Positions 37,642 to 46,479 are shown, numbered from the stretch's first letter. The stretch is DNA of 64,000 bases from Phreatobacter aquaticus (GCF_005160265.1 NZ_CP039865.1:3124828-3188827), one strand, 5' to 3'. Notes: generated from the letters alone by a model not told the origin. Numbers and translations: made by a program.

Positions 37642-37676
37642 AAAGGGCGCGGCCATGGCTGCGCCCTTTGTCGTTT
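37642..37676 (+). terminator. Terminator of the receptor-tonB-hmoA-hutX operon
   Basis: Stem AAAGGGCGC (37642-37650)/GCGCCCTTT (37661-37669) around a GCCATGGC-type loop, followed by GTCGTTT. Confidence 0.8.
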
Positions 37677-37693
37677 GCGTGCGACCTAACCAC

Positions 37694-37783
37694 CGTCATG
37701 GCAGGCCTTGTGCCTGCCATCCACGTCTTGTCGGTCGGCTACGGAGTAAGGCGTGGATACCCGCCACAGGGGCGGGCATGACG
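37694..37783. repeat. Intergenic palindromic repeat element, about 90 bp
   Basis: Begins CGTCATG (37694-37700) and ends CATGACG (37777-37783). Inner arms are also complementary: GCAGGCCTTGTGCCTGC forms a hairpin, CATCCACG pairs approximately with CGTGGAT, and CCCGCCACAGGGGCGGG forms a second hairpin. This matches the dispersed extragenic palindromes of Rhizobiales genomes. It lies between convergent operons. No second full copy is in the window. Confidence 0.7.
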
Positions 37784-37828
37784 AATTCCGAAGAGACCGC
37801 GGAAGGCTCGCGAGCCTTGTCCTTCCCG

Positions 37829-38761
37829 TCAGAAATTGACCTTGTCGCCGCCCTTCAGCTGCAGGATCTCGCGCGCCTCGTCGGGGGTCGCGACCTCCAG
37901 GCCCAGGCCCTCGATGATCTGGCGCACCTTGGTCACCTGCTCGGCATTGTTCTTGGCGAGACGGCCGGCACCCAGCCACAGCGAATCCTCGAGACCCACG
38001 CGGACATTGCCGCCCATGGCGAGCGACATGGCGGCGATCGGCATCTGGTTGCGCCCGGCGCCGAGAACCGACCAGCGGTACTCGTCCCCGAACAACCGGT
38101 CGGCGGTGCGCTTCATCATCACCACGTCCTCATAGTGACCACCGATGCCGCCGAGAATGCCGAACACCGACTGGATGAAGAACGGCGGCTTGATGATGCC
38201 GCGGTCGGCGAAGTGGCGCAGCGTGTAGAGATGGCCGATATCGTAGCACTCCACCTCGAAGCGGGTGCCGTTATTGGCGCAGGTCGTCAGGATATATTCG
38301 ATATCGGCCAGCGTGTTCTTGAACATGCCGGAGCGCGAACCCTCGAGATAGGTGCGCTCCCAGTCATATTTGAAGTCCTTGTAGCGATCGAGCATCGGGT
38401 AGAGGCCGAAATTCATTGTGCCCATGTTGAGGCTCGCGACTTCCGGCGCGTAGTGGGCGGCAGGCTTCACCCGCTCCTCCACCGTCATGGTCATGGCGCC
38501 GCCCGACGTGATGTTCACCGCCACGTTGGAGCGCTGCTTGATCACCTTCAGGAACGGCTCATAGGCCTCGATCGACTGGTCGGGTCGGCCATCCTTGGGG
38601 TCGCGGGCGTGAAGATGGACAATCGCCGCACCGGCTTCCGCCGCCGCAATGGCGTTCTCGGCGATCTGCTGGGCGGTGATCGGCAGATATTCCGACATGG
38701 TGGGCGTATGGATCGAGCCCGTGATGGCGCAGGTGATGATGACTTTCTTCGACTTCGCCAT
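37829..38761 (-). CDS. 3-keto-5-aminohexanoate cleavage-type enzyme (BKACE, DUF849)
   Basis: 310-residue TIM-barrel zinc enzyme that condenses a beta-keto acid with acetyl-CoA to give acetoacetyl-CoA and a new CoA ester or betaine. Motifs: IITCAITGSIHTPTMSEYLPIT near the start, GAAIVHLHARDPKDGRPDQS (metal His pair), FEVECYDIGHL and GNVRVGLEDSLWLGAGRLAKNNAEQV at the C-terminus. The catalytic ring is intact. It sits 58 bases downstream of a carnitine-dehydrogenase-like gene, an arrangement seen in carnitine degradation, where BKACE cleaves 3-dehydrocarnitine. That assignment is inference. Confidence 0.9.
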   Translation of the reverse strand: MAKSKKVIITCAITGSIHTPTMSEYLPITAQQIAENAIAAAEAGAAIVHLHARDPKDGRPDQSIEAYEPFLKVIKQRSNVAVNITSGGAMTMTVEERVKPAAHYAPEVASLNMGTMNFGLYPMLDRYKDFKYDWERTYLEGSRSGMFKNTLADIEYILTTCANNGTRFEVECYDIGHLYTLRHFADRGIIKPPFFIQSVFGILGGIGGHYEDVVMMKRTADRLFGDEYRWSVLGAGRNQMPIAAMSLAMGGNVRVGLEDSLWLGAGRLAKNNAEQVTKVRQIIEGLGLEVATPDEAREILQLKGGDKVNF

Positions 38762-38819
38762 GGGGCGTCTCCTTGGAGCGGTATGAAACGGCGATGCGGC
38801 AGCAGGCCTGATCGCTTGA

Positions 38820-39746
38820 TCAGTCTGGCTTCTTCTTCGCCTTTTGCTTGTGAGCCTTCAAGGCCGCCAAACGGCCGTCACGCCATTTCGACAGGCGGGC
38901 TATGCGTTCCGGTGTCTGCTCGCCGGGCCACTCGGCCATGATCGCCTTCTGGTTCTTCTTCGTGAACACATCGCGGCCGGTGAGCTTGGTCAGGCTCGGG
39001 CCATAGCGCGTGTTGTAGTCGGGAATGCCGGCGGGCGCGTTGAGCTCGATGGTCTCGAACGGCCCCATGAACGACCAGCGGAGGCCAAGGCCATCGCGGA
39101 TCGTCTTGTCGAGATCCTCCGGGCTGACCACGCCGGAGCCGACCAGATCGAAGGCTTCCGCCATCAACACCGCCTGCAGGCGGTTCAGCACGAAGCCATC
39201 GACCTCCTTCTTCACGGTGATCGGCACCTGGCCGACCTTCTCGTAGATCGCGCGCGCCTTCTCGACCATTTTCGGATCGGTCCAGGGCGAGGGGCAGAGT
39301 TCGACGATCGGCACGAGATGCGGCGGGTTGACCGGGTGGGCGACAAAAACCCGGTTGCGATGCTTCAGGCTCTTGGCCCAGAGCGAGGCGAACAGGAACG
39401 AGGTCGAGGACACGACGATGGCCGAGGGCGGGGCAAGCGTGTCGATCTCCGTATGGATGGCGATCTTCGCCTCCACCGTTTCCGGACCGTTTTCCTGCAC
39501 GAAGGCGCAGCCCTTCAGGGCATCCGCCAGATCCTTCGGCACGATCAGATTGGCGGCAGAAGCCTTGGCATCCTTGACCAGGCCAAGCGCTGCCAGCTCC
39601 TTCAAGTTCTTCGTTATATGCGCCTTCGCTGCCTCGCCCTGGCCGGGGGCGGGGTCATAGAGCGCGGTCTTCCAGCCATGGCTTGCAAAGACGGTCGCCC
39701 AGGCGCGGCCGATCAGGCCCGATCCGACAATGGCAACTTTCGGCAT
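38820..39746 (-). CDS. 3-hydroxyacyl-CoA dehydrogenase family protein (L-carnitine dehydrogenase / lambda-crystallin-like)
   Basis: 308 residues. A Rossmann domain opens KVAIVGSGLIGRAWATVFASHGWKTALYD and has CAFVQENGPETVEAK, typical of carnitine dehydrogenase and L-gulonate dehydrogenase. SSTSFLFASLWA and FVAHPVNPPHLVPIVELCPS carry the catalytic Ser/His region. The HAD C-terminal domain follows (KKEVDGFVLNRLQAVLMAEAFDLVGSGVVSPEDLDK), then a Lys-rich tail. It lacks the thioesterase domain fused in some carnitine dehydrogenases. It oxidises a 3-hydroxy acid with NAD, feeding the BKACE downstream. Confidence 0.87.
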   Translation of the reverse strand: MPKVAIVGSGLIGRAWATVFASHGWKTALYDPAPGQGEAAKAHITKNLKELAALGLVKDAKASAANLIVPKDLADALKGCAFVQENGPETVEAKIAIHTEIDTLAPPSAIVVSSTSFLFASLWAKSLKHRNRVFVAHPVNPPHLVPIVELCPSPWTDPKMVEKARAIYEKVGQVPITVKKEVDGFVLNRLQAVLMAEAFDLVGSGVVSPEDLDKTIRDGLGLRWSFMGPFETIELNAPAGIPDYNTRYGPSLTKLTGRDVFTKKNQKAIMAEWPGEQTPERIARLSKWRDGRLAALKAHKQKAKKKPD

Positions 39747-39779
39747 GTCATTCCTCGCTCGGATTGAGGTCGTTGATCG

Positions 39780-42299
39780 TCACAGCCACAGCACCTTGCG
39801 CCGGAGATCCTGGTCGTCGCGCAGGTCCTTGGACGCTCCAGTCCAGGTCACCGTCCCGCGCTCCAGCGCGATCGTGCGGTCCGACAGAGCCAGCGCAAGA
39901 TCGAGATGATGGTCGACCAGCACAATCGCCACCTCGTGGCGGAGCTTGTCGAAGGCCTCGAACAATTCCTCGGTAATCGCCGGCGACAGACCCTCGAAAG
40001 GCTCGTCGAGCAGCAGCACGCGGGTATCACCGACGAGAGCCCGGGCAACCGCCACCATCTGCTGTTCGCCGCCCGAGAGGAAGTCTGCCGGCGTCGACCA
40101 GCGCTCCTTCAGCCGCGGGAAGAAGTCGAGCACGCGATCTTCGTCCCAGTGCCGGCCAGCACCGGTCAGCCGCTTGAGACGGCCGAGCATCAGATTGTCC
40201 TTCACCGACATGCCGGCAAACAGGCCGCGGCCCTGCGGCACATAGCCGATGCCGAGCCGGGCGATGCGGTCCGGTGCCAGGCCCGACAAGGTTTCGCCGG
40301 CGAGCGTCACTGTGCCGGTGGCGGGCGGCGCGATGCCGGTGATGGTCTTGAGCACGGTCGACTTACCCGCGCCATTGCGCCCCAGGAGCGCTATGATCTC
40401 GCCCTCGCGCATGGCGATCGAGACATCGTTGAGGATGTGGCTCTTGCCGTAGAACGTGTTGACCTTGTCGAGGGTGAGCAGCGGTTCTTCGGTGGCGGCA
40501 GAGGCCCGCACCTTCGCGGTGATCGCGTGGGTGCCGGACCCGAGATAAACCGCCTGCACGCGATCGGACGAGCGCGCTTCCTCCACCGAGCCGTCAATCA
40601 GCACCTCGCCGTCATTCATCACGGTCACATGGTCGGCGAGCTGGAACACCCGGTCGATGTCGTGCTCGACCAGCAGGACCGGGATGTCGCCGGAGATCGT
40701 CTTGATGATGTCGCCGACGCGCTTGCGCTCGGCGGCCGCGAGGCCCGCCAGCGGCTCGTCGAGCAGCAGCACGCGCGGCCTCGTCGCCAGCGCCAGTGCC
40801 ATGTCGACCAGCCGCTGGCCGCCATAGGACAGCGAACCCGCCTCCGCCTTCTCGATGCCGGCAAGGCCGAGATAGCGCATCAGCGTGGTGGTGTCGGCCT
40901 GGATGCCGGGAAGCGCCGTCGCCTCCGCCCAGATGCCGAACCGGCCGGAATGGCGCGCCTGGATCGCGAGGCGCACGTTTTCCTCGATGGTCAGCGCCGG
41001 GAACAGGTTGGTGATCTGGAACGAGCGCCCGATACCCGCCGCCGTGATCGCCTGGGGTGAGAGGCCGCCGACCTCACGGCCGTCGAGCCGCACCGAGCCC
41101 TTGTCGGGCGCGAACATGCCGGAGATCAGGTTAAACGCCGTGGTCTTGCCCGCGCCGTTCGGGCCGATCAGTGCGTGGAGCGTGCGGTCCTGCACCTGGA
41201 AGGAGACGCCGCGCACCGCGCGGATGCCGCCGAAGCTCTTGACGATGCCGTCGGACACCAGCACCGGCCCGTCCGCCTTGCCCTCGCGGATGAATTCCGG
41301 CGGCACGGGACCAACGGCTTCGACGCGCCTGGCCGACATGGCCGCGTCTGTCTCTTCAACCTTTCGGAACGGCCGCATCACGCGTTCCGCCACACCGACG
41401 AGGCCGGTCGGCGAGAACACGATGAAGCCGACGAACAGGAGGCCGAAGAACAGGAGCCAGCTTGAGGTGAACAGCGAGAGGTACTCGCGGAACAGCATGA
41501 AGAACAGCGCGCCCAGCGCCGGCCCGAGGAACGAGCGCATGCCGCCAATCACCACCATGGCCAGCAATTCCCCGGAGAACTGGATGGCGATCGGATCGGC
41601 CGAGGTGAAGCGGTGGTGGAAGGCCGACAGCACGCCGGCAAGGCCGGTCAGCGTCGCCGAAATGGTGAAGGCGATCAGCTTGTAGCGGTCGGTGTCATAA
41701 CCGACGAAGCGGGCACGCACCTCGTTCTCGCGGATCGCCACCAGCACCGTGCCGATCGGCGAGCGGTGGAAGCGGGCAAGCACCAGCACGATGGCGAAGC
41801 CGATGATCGCAACCAGCGCGTAGAACAGCCAGCCATTGTTGAAGTCGAGCCCCGGCCAGACCGGGCGGACCACGCCGCCAAGACCGTTCTCGCCGCCGGT
41901 CAGCTCCGTCCAGCGGAACGACACGGTGTAGAGCATGGCGGTCAGCGCCAGCGTCAGCAGCGAGAAATAGACGCCGCGACGCCTGAGGATCAGCAGGCCC
42001 GCCAGCGCCGAGGTCACGGCGACGAATCCGACAGCGAACAGAGCCGGCAGCAGGAATTGCGCCGGGAAGAGATGACGTTGCGCCAGAACCATCGCATAGG
42101 CGCCAAGCCCGAAGAAGCAGCCATGGCCGAACGAGACGAGGCCGGTATGGCCGACCAGGATGTTCAGCGCCATGGCGGCGATGGCGTAGATCACCACGTC
42201 GGTGGCGGACGTCAGCGTCAGGCCGATCGCCAGCATCGCGAAGGGCAGGACGACCAGCGCTGCCAGGGCGGCGAGGAGGGGGCGGAGTTCCGCTGGCAT
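39780..42299 (-). CDS. Branched-chain-type ABC transporter: fused permease (LivM) and two ATPases (LivG-LivF)
   Basis: One open frame of 839 residues joins three subunits that are normally separate. Residues about 1-300 are the LivM permease (AAMALNILVGHTGLVSFGHGCFFGLGAYA; GGMRSFLGPALGALFF). A linker of about 45 residues leads to a LivG ATPase (Walker A GPNGAGKTT near 379-387, signature LSYGGQRLVDMALAL, Walker B VLLLDEPLAG). A second linker leads to a LivF ATPase (GRNGAGKST near 639-647, LSGGEQQMVAVARAL, VLLLDEPFEG). Both ATP sites look intact. ATG 42299 lies 5 bases after livH. The binding protein is encoded upstream. Substrate may be an amino or hydroxy acid processed by the BKACE pair. Confidence 0.92.
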   Translation of the reverse strand: MPAELRPLLAALAALVVLPFAMLAIGLTLTSATDVVIYAIAAMALNILVGHTGLVSFGHGCFFGLGAYAMVLAQRHLFPAQFLLPALFAVGFVAVTSALAGLLILRRRGVYFSLLTLALTAMLYTVSFRWTELTGGENGLGGVVRPVWPGLDFNNGWLFYALVAIIGFAIVLVLARFHRSPIGTVLVAIRENEVRARFVGYDTDRYKLIAFTISATLTGLAGVLSAFHHRFTSADPIAIQFSGELLAMVVIGGMRSFLGPALGALFFMLFREYLSLFTSSWLLFFGLLFVGFIVFSPTGLVGVAERVMRPFRKVEETDAAMSARRVEAVGPVPPEFIREGKADGPVLVSDGIVKSFGGIRAVRGVSFQVQDRTLHALIGPNGAGKTTAFNLISGMFAPDKGSVRLDGREVGGLSPQAITAAGIGRSFQITNLFPALTIEENVRLAIQARHSGRFGIWAEATALPGIQADTTTLMRYLGLAGIEKAEAGSLSYGGQRLVDMALALATRPRVLLLDEPLAGLAAAERKRVGDIIKTISGDIPVLLVEHDIDRVFQLADHVTVMNDGEVLIDGSVEEARSSDRVQAVYLGSGTHAITAKVRASAATEEPLLTLDKVNTFYGKSHILNDVSIAMREGEIIALLGRNGAGKSTVLKTITGIAPPATGTVTLAGETLSGLAPDRIARLGIGYVPQGRGLFAGMSVKDNLMLGRLKRLTGAGRHWDEDRVLDFFPRLKERWSTPADFLSGGEQQMVAVARALVGDTRVLLLDEPFEGLSPAITEELFEAFDKLRHEVAIVLVDHHLDLALALSDRTIALERGTVTWTGASKDLRDDQDLRRKVLWL

Positions 42300-42304
42300 C
42301 GGGA

Positions 42305-43183
42305 TCACTCGAATTTCTGAATGCGCTCGCCGAACAGGCCGCGGGGCCTGAGCAAGAGGACGAGCACCATGAGCAGGTAGACGGAGGCCTCCGTCGCAGC
42401 CGGATAGAAATGGGCGGCAACGCCGCGCGTCATGCCGACGATGGCGGCTGCCGCCACCACGCCCCAGAACGAGCCGAGGCCGCCGATCACCACCACGACG
42501 AAGGCGAAGGTGATGACCTCCTGGCCCATGGCCGGATGGACGCCTGCAATGGGGGCCACCAGCACGCCTGCAAGGGCCGCAAGCCCCACACCGATCATCA
42601 CGACCGCGGTCATATAGGGCTTCAGGGAAATGCCGAGCGCGCCGACCATGTCGGGGTTCTGCACGCCCGCCCGCACAACCTTGCCGAAAGCGGTCTTGGT
42701 CAGCAGCAGCCAGAGGCCGGCAACACAAGCTACCGCAATGGTGAGGATCATCAGCCGGTAGCGCGAATAGATGAAGTCGCCGATGAACACCTGGCCGCGC
42801 AGCGCCTGCGGTATGGAAAAGGGCACCGGGGCCGCGCCATAGAGGATGCGCAGGCTCTGTTCTGCCACCATGGCAAGGCCGAAGGTGAGCAGGAGGCCAA
42901 GGATCGGGTCGGCATTGTAGAAGCGCCGGAGCAGGTAGCGCTCCACCACCATGCCGATCAGGGCTACCGCGAGCGGCGAGACCACCATGGCGCCGCCAAA
43001 GCCGATCTGCGGGGCAAGCGTCACAGCAAGATAGGCGCCGATGGCATAGAAGGCGCCATGCGCCAGGTTCACGATGCCGCCGAGCGAGAAGATCATCGAC
43101 AGCCCGAGCGCGATCATCAGGTAATACGCGCCGACCAGCAGGCCGTTGAGGATCTGGGACAGGAGCGGGATGAAATCGAACAA
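42305..43183 (-). CDS. Branched-chain amino acid-type ABC permease (LivH)
   Basis: 292 residues with about eight helices. ILNGLLVGAYYLMIALGLSMIFSLGGIVNLAHGAFYAIGAYLAV is the standard LivH opening, and TFAFVVVVIGGLGSFWGVVAAAAIVG the conserved late helix. The only start that keeps the N-terminus is TTG at 43183; no ATG or GTG lies in frame upstream, and no strong ribosome-binding site is visible, so expression may be modest. It pairs with the fused LivM domain. Confidence 0.9.
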   Translation of the reverse strand: MFDFIPLLSQILNGLLVGAYYLMIALGLSMIFSLGGIVNLAHGAFYAIGAYLAVTLAPQIGFGGAMVVSPLAVALIGMVVERYLLRRFYNADPILGLLLTFGLAMVAEQSLRILYGAAPVPFSIPQALRGQVFIGDFIYSRYRLMILTIAVACVAGLWLLLTKTAFGKVVRAGVQNPDMVGALGISLKPYMTAVVMIGVGLAALAGVLVAPIAGVHPAMGQEVITFAFVVVVIGGLGSFWGVVAAAAIVGMTRGVAAHFYPAATEASVYLLMVLVLLLRPRGLFGERIQKFE

Positions 43184-43491
43184 GGGGCGGGGCTTTCGGT
43201 GGGGAGGGTCAGTCCAAGCGGCCTTCGTCGATCAGAAGGCCGCTTCCGTCATGTGCGGAACTGTCACCCCCGGCGAGCCTGAAAGGCGAGGGAAGGGGGT
43301 CCAGGAATTCTACCGCTCGGCGAAACAAGGAAGTCTGGATCCCCTTCCCCTCCTTCGCTTGCGCTCAGTCGGCCGGGGATAACGCGATGTGCAGAGCGAG
43401 TTCCGGCAGCGCTGCGGAGCGCCGCCGGAGAGACGAGGCGGCGAGCCGGCGGAACGGCCTTTTCGACCATCCCGCCTGCTCGATCAGTACG
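43184..43491. repeat. Intergenic region with a strong hairpin and a palindromic repeat
   Basis: 308 bases without a gene between the binding-protein gene and livH. There is an 11-bp perfect inverted repeat AAGCGGCCTTC (43216-43226)/GAAGGCCGCTT (43235-43245). A second, imperfect element runs from about 43261 to 43384, with outer CCCCCGGC/GCCGGGG arms and inner arms near 43288-43314 and 43335-43352. These probably lower transcription of the membrane genes relative to the binding protein (inference). Confidence 0.65.
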
Positions 43492-44760
43492 TCACGCCTT
43501 GAACGTGCAGGAGTTCTCCGCCTCGGTGGCGGCGATCGCCTCCAGGCTCTCGTTCGGACCCGGCACTGCCGGCGACGACGAGAAGATGTCCCACTGGTTC
43601 TTCACCTGCGCCTGGGGCAGGGCGGTGATGGCATACATCTCCATCATCATCTGGTGGTCGCGGGCGCGGAAATAGCCCTCGCGGGTCTTCAGAAGGTCGA
43701 ATTTCGCGCCCTTCTCGAAATGCTCGACGATCTTGGCCGGCTCGATCGACTTCGTTTCCGTCATCGACTGGGCGATCACCTTCAGCGAGCAATAGTCGCC
43801 CCACGCCTGGTTCTCCGGCGGGCGGCGGTACTTAGCGGTGAAGGCCTGCACGAACTTCTTGGTGTTCGGCGTGTCGATCAGGTGATGCCAGACCACCGGC
43901 CAGATGCCGCCGAAGTTGCCGGGACCGGCGCCCCAGGCGAGCGCGGTATCGAAGCCGAAACCGGCGACCGGGAAGTTCAGGCCGAATTCGGCATATTGCT
44001 TGAGGAAGTTGGTGATCTGGGTGCCCGCCAGATTGAGGATCACCACGTCCGGACGGGCCGCGCGGATCTTCAGCATGAAGGGCGAGAAGTCGTTGAGGTC
44101 GGTCGGGATCAGGTCGTCGCCGGCATGGTTGGCGTTGGCGCCGCTCATGAAGCGCTTGGCGACATTGAGCAGGTCATGGCCGAAAGCATAGTCGGCCGTC
44201 AGCGAATACCATTTCTTGCCAGTGACCAGGCCGTCGCGCACCAGCGAGCGACCCACGGCCTTCACATACATCGAGTTCTGCGCCTCGATGTGGAACATGA
44301 ATTTCTGGCAGTCCGAGCCGCGGAGCGCATCGGAATTGGCGCCCGTGTTGATGAACAGCACCTTCTCGCGCTGAACCACCTGGGCAATGGCGAGGGCGGA
44401 GGCCGACGAGATCTCGCCGATGATGGCGGCGACCTTGTCACGCTGCACGAGGCGCTCGGCCTTGGCGGAGGCCTGCTGCGGGTTCGGGCTGTCGTCCATG
44501 ACGAGCTCGACCTTGCGGCCATTGATGCCGCCGGCGGCATTGATTTCTTCCGCAGCGAGCTGGATCGCCTGCACGGCATATTCGCCGAGCGGGCCGAGGA
44601 ACCCCGTGCGCGGCGTGATATGGCCGAACTTGATGGCTTCCGACTGCGCATAGCTGATGGCGGGTGCGCCCAGCGTGCCAAGCGCCGCCGCGCCTGCGGA
44701 GGCCTTCAGCAGGGTGCGGCGGTTCAGGCTCTGGTCGAACGGGAATTTGCCTTGCGACAT
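43492..44760 (-). CDS. ABC transporter substrate-binding protein (LivK/family 6-like)
   Basis: 422 residues with a twin-arginine export signal (LNRRTLLKASAGAAALGTLGAPAISYA). The mature periplasmic-binding fold starts IKFGHITPRTGFLGPLGEYAVQAIQLAAEEINAAGGINGRKVELVMDDSPNPQQASAKAERLVQRDKVAAIIGEISSASALAIAQV, the LivK pattern. ATG 44760 is followed by the short n-region. It is the first gene of the transporter set, divergent from a GntR regulator across a 150-base region that holds a perfect 16-bp palindrome. Confidence 0.92.
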   Translation of the reverse strand: MSQGKFPFDQSLNRRTLLKASAGAAALGTLGAPAISYAQSEAIKFGHITPRTGFLGPLGEYAVQAIQLAAEEINAAGGINGRKVELVMDDSPNPQQASAKAERLVQRDKVAAIIGEISSASALAIAQVVQREKVLFINTGANSDALRGSDCQKFMFHIEAQNSMYVKAVGRSLVRDGLVTGKKWYSLTADYAFGHDLLNVAKRFMSGANANHAGDDLIPTDLNDFSPFMLKIRAARPDVVILNLAGTQITNFLKQYAEFGLNFPVAGFGFDTALAWGAGPGNFGGIWPVVWHHLIDTPNTKKFVQAFTAKYRRPPENQAWGDYCSLKVIAQSMTETKSIEPAKIVEHFEKGAKFDLLKTREGYFRARDHQMMMEMYAITALPQAQVKNQWDIFSSSPAVPGPNESLEAIAATEAENSCTFKA

Positions 44761-44840
44761 GGCGACGTCTCCTTGGTCGGTCCCTAATGACGGCGGGAGC
44801 GTTGGCCGCTCCTCGCCCACGGCGCCTTTGGCTTGCCGTG

Positions 44841-44856
44841 ATCTGTGATCACAGAT
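44841..44856. promoter_or_regulatory. Perfect 16-bp palindrome, candidate GntR/FCD operator
   Basis: ATCTGTGATCACAGAT is its own reverse complement. It lies between the divergent binding-protein and GntR genes, 55 bases before the GntR start and 81 before the transporter start, where one regulator could control both. Confidence 0.65.
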
Positions 44857-44910
44857 ATGGTTGATCAAAGGCGCGGCTTTGTCCAGCCCTTCCGTTGCGT
44901 GCCCTTTGCC

Positions 44911-45627
44911 ATGAGCCTTGCCGAAGCCCTCACCACGATTGGCCCCATCGAGCGTTTGACGCTCGGCGACCGCGTTTACGGGCACATGCGCGAGCTTTTG
45001 ATGTCCGGCCGGCTCGCGCCGGGCGAGAAGCTGTCGTTGCGCGCGACTGCTGAAATTCTGGGCGTCAGCATCATGCCGGTGCGCGAAGCCGTCAGCCGGC
45101 TGGTCGCCGACCGGGCGCTGGAAGTGACGCCGAACCGCGCCGTGCGGGTGCCGATCCTTGATGCCGCGCAGTTCCGCGAGCTCACCACGGTACGTGTCGA
45201 GATCGAGGGCTTCGCTGCGGAGCGCGCGGCCGCTTTGGCGGGCCCCGATGATATCGAGCGGATCGCGGCGGCCGAGCGTGCCTTCCGCGACCTGTCCCAT
45301 GCGCCGGCGCCGGATCTCGCCGAGGCGGTCCGCCTCAACAAGGAATTCCATTTCGCCGTCTATGCCGCGACCGGCCTGTCGACCCTGATGGAGATCGTCG
45401 GCGGTCTCTGGCTGAAAGTCGGCCCGGTGATCAATCTCGACCTGCGCGCCAATCCCGAGCGCCTCGCGACCGGTGGCGCGGTCCGGTTCCATGCCGATGC
45501 GCTGGCCGCCATCCGGCGCGGCGATGGCCCGGCGACACGCGCGGCGATTGCCGGCGACATCGCTGGCGCGGCCGACTTCATCCTAGCCAAGGGCGGCCTG
45601 TCTGAAGGCGCCGCCGACAAGACCTGA
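44911..45627 (+). CDS. GntR-family transcriptional regulator, FCD (FadR-like) subgroup
   Basis: 238 residues. Winged helix (about 18-82: LGDRVYGHMRELLMSGRLAPGEKLSLRATAEILGVSIMPVREAVSRLVADRALEV) and an all-helical FCD ligand domain (about 95-225; LTTVRVEIEGFAAERAA, NKEFHFAVYAATGLSTLMEIV) with conserved metal-binding Asp/His positions. ATG 44911 is used. It is divergent from the transporter and followed after 11 bases by an SDR, so it likely represses both in the absence of an organic acid. Confidence 0.9.
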   Translation: MSLAEALTTIGPIERLTLGDRVYGHMRELLMSGRLAPGEKLSLRATAEILGVSIMPVREAVSRLVADRALEVTPNRAVRVPILDAAQFRELTTVRVEIEGFAAERAAALAGPDDIERIAAAERAFRDLSHAPAPDLAEAVRLNKEFHFAVYAATGLSTLMEIVGGLWLKVGPVINLDLRANPERLATGGAVRFHADALAAIRRGDGPATRAAIAGDIAGAADFILAKGGLSEGAADKT

Positions 45628-45638
45628 GGGAGACGACC

Positions 45639-46415
45639 ATGGATCTCGGCATCAAGGGCCTGCGCGTGCTGGTCACGGCTGGCGCCAACGGCATCGGCCT
45701 CGAAATCGCCCGCGCCTTCGTCGAGGAGGGCGCCAAGGTCCATGTCTGCGATGTCGACCGCGAGGCGATGTCGGAGCTTGCCCGCACCGACCCGGAGATC
45801 AGCTGCACGCCCTGCGACGTCTCCAACCGTGCCGAAGTGAAGGCGCTGTTCGACATCGCGCTGGAGCGGCTCGGCGGCCTCGATGTTCTCGTCAACAATG
45901 CCGGCATTGCCGGGCCGACCGGCCGGGTCGAGGAGATCAACCCGGAAGACTGGGACCGCTGCCTCGAGATCTGCATCACCAGCCAGTTCAACTGCGTCAG
46001 GCTTGCCGTGCCGCACCTGAAGCAGAGCGACAACGCCTCCATCATCAACCTGTCCTCGGTGGCTGGACGCTTCGGCTTCGCGCTGCGCTCGCCCTATTCG
46101 GCGGCGAAATGGGCGGTGGTCGGCTTCACCAAGTCGCTGGCCATCGAGCTTGGCGAGTTCGGCATCCGCTGCAACGCCATTCAGCCGGGCCTGGTCGAGG
46201 GCGACCGCATCCGCCGTGTGCTGGAGGCCAAAGCCCAGGCGCGCGGCATCTCGTTCCGCGAGATGTCGGACCAGGCCGTCACCTATACCTCGCTCAAGAC
46301 CTTCGTCACCGCCCGCCAGCTCGCCGACCAGATCCTGTTCCTCTGTTCGCCGCGCGGCCGCACCATCTCGGGCCAGGCGCTGTCGATCTGCGGCGACATG
46401 CAGGTGCTGAGCTGA
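45639..46415 (+). CDS. Short-chain dehydrogenase/reductase (classical SDR)
   Basis: 258 residues. TAGANGIG binds NAD(P), LVNNAGIAG is present, and YSAAK gives Tyr 153 and Lys 157. The C-terminal portion (EAKAQARGISFREMSDQAVTYTSLKTFVTARQLADQILFLCSPRGRTISGQALSICGDMQVL) resembles SDRs of hydroxy-acid metabolism. It begins 11 bases after the GntR gene, probably as a two-gene operon; its substrate likely relates to the transporter ligand. Confidence 0.9.
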   Translation: MDLGIKGLRVLVTAGANGIGLEIARAFVEEGAKVHVCDVDREAMSELARTDPEISCTPCDVSNRAEVKALFDIALERLGGLDVLVNNAGIAGPTGRVEEINPEDWDRCLEICITSQFNCVRLAVPHLKQSDNASIINLSSVAGRFGFALRSPYSAAKWAVVGFTKSLAIELGEFGIRCNAIQPGLVEGDRIRRVLEAKAQARGISFREMSDQAVTYTSLKTFVTARQLADQILFLCSPRGRTISGQALSICGDMQVLS

Positions 46416-46479
46416 AGGGATCGGTTGCATCGCGAGGGTGGCGCGGCTTTCCTCCGATGATGCCGCTTGAGTCGTCGAT

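Noticed and set aside
42300-42728. N-terminal extension of the fused Liv protein into livH
   Set aside because: The upstream part is an antiframe of livH with Arg/Gly-rich sequence; the ATG at 42299 opens a normal LivM helix.
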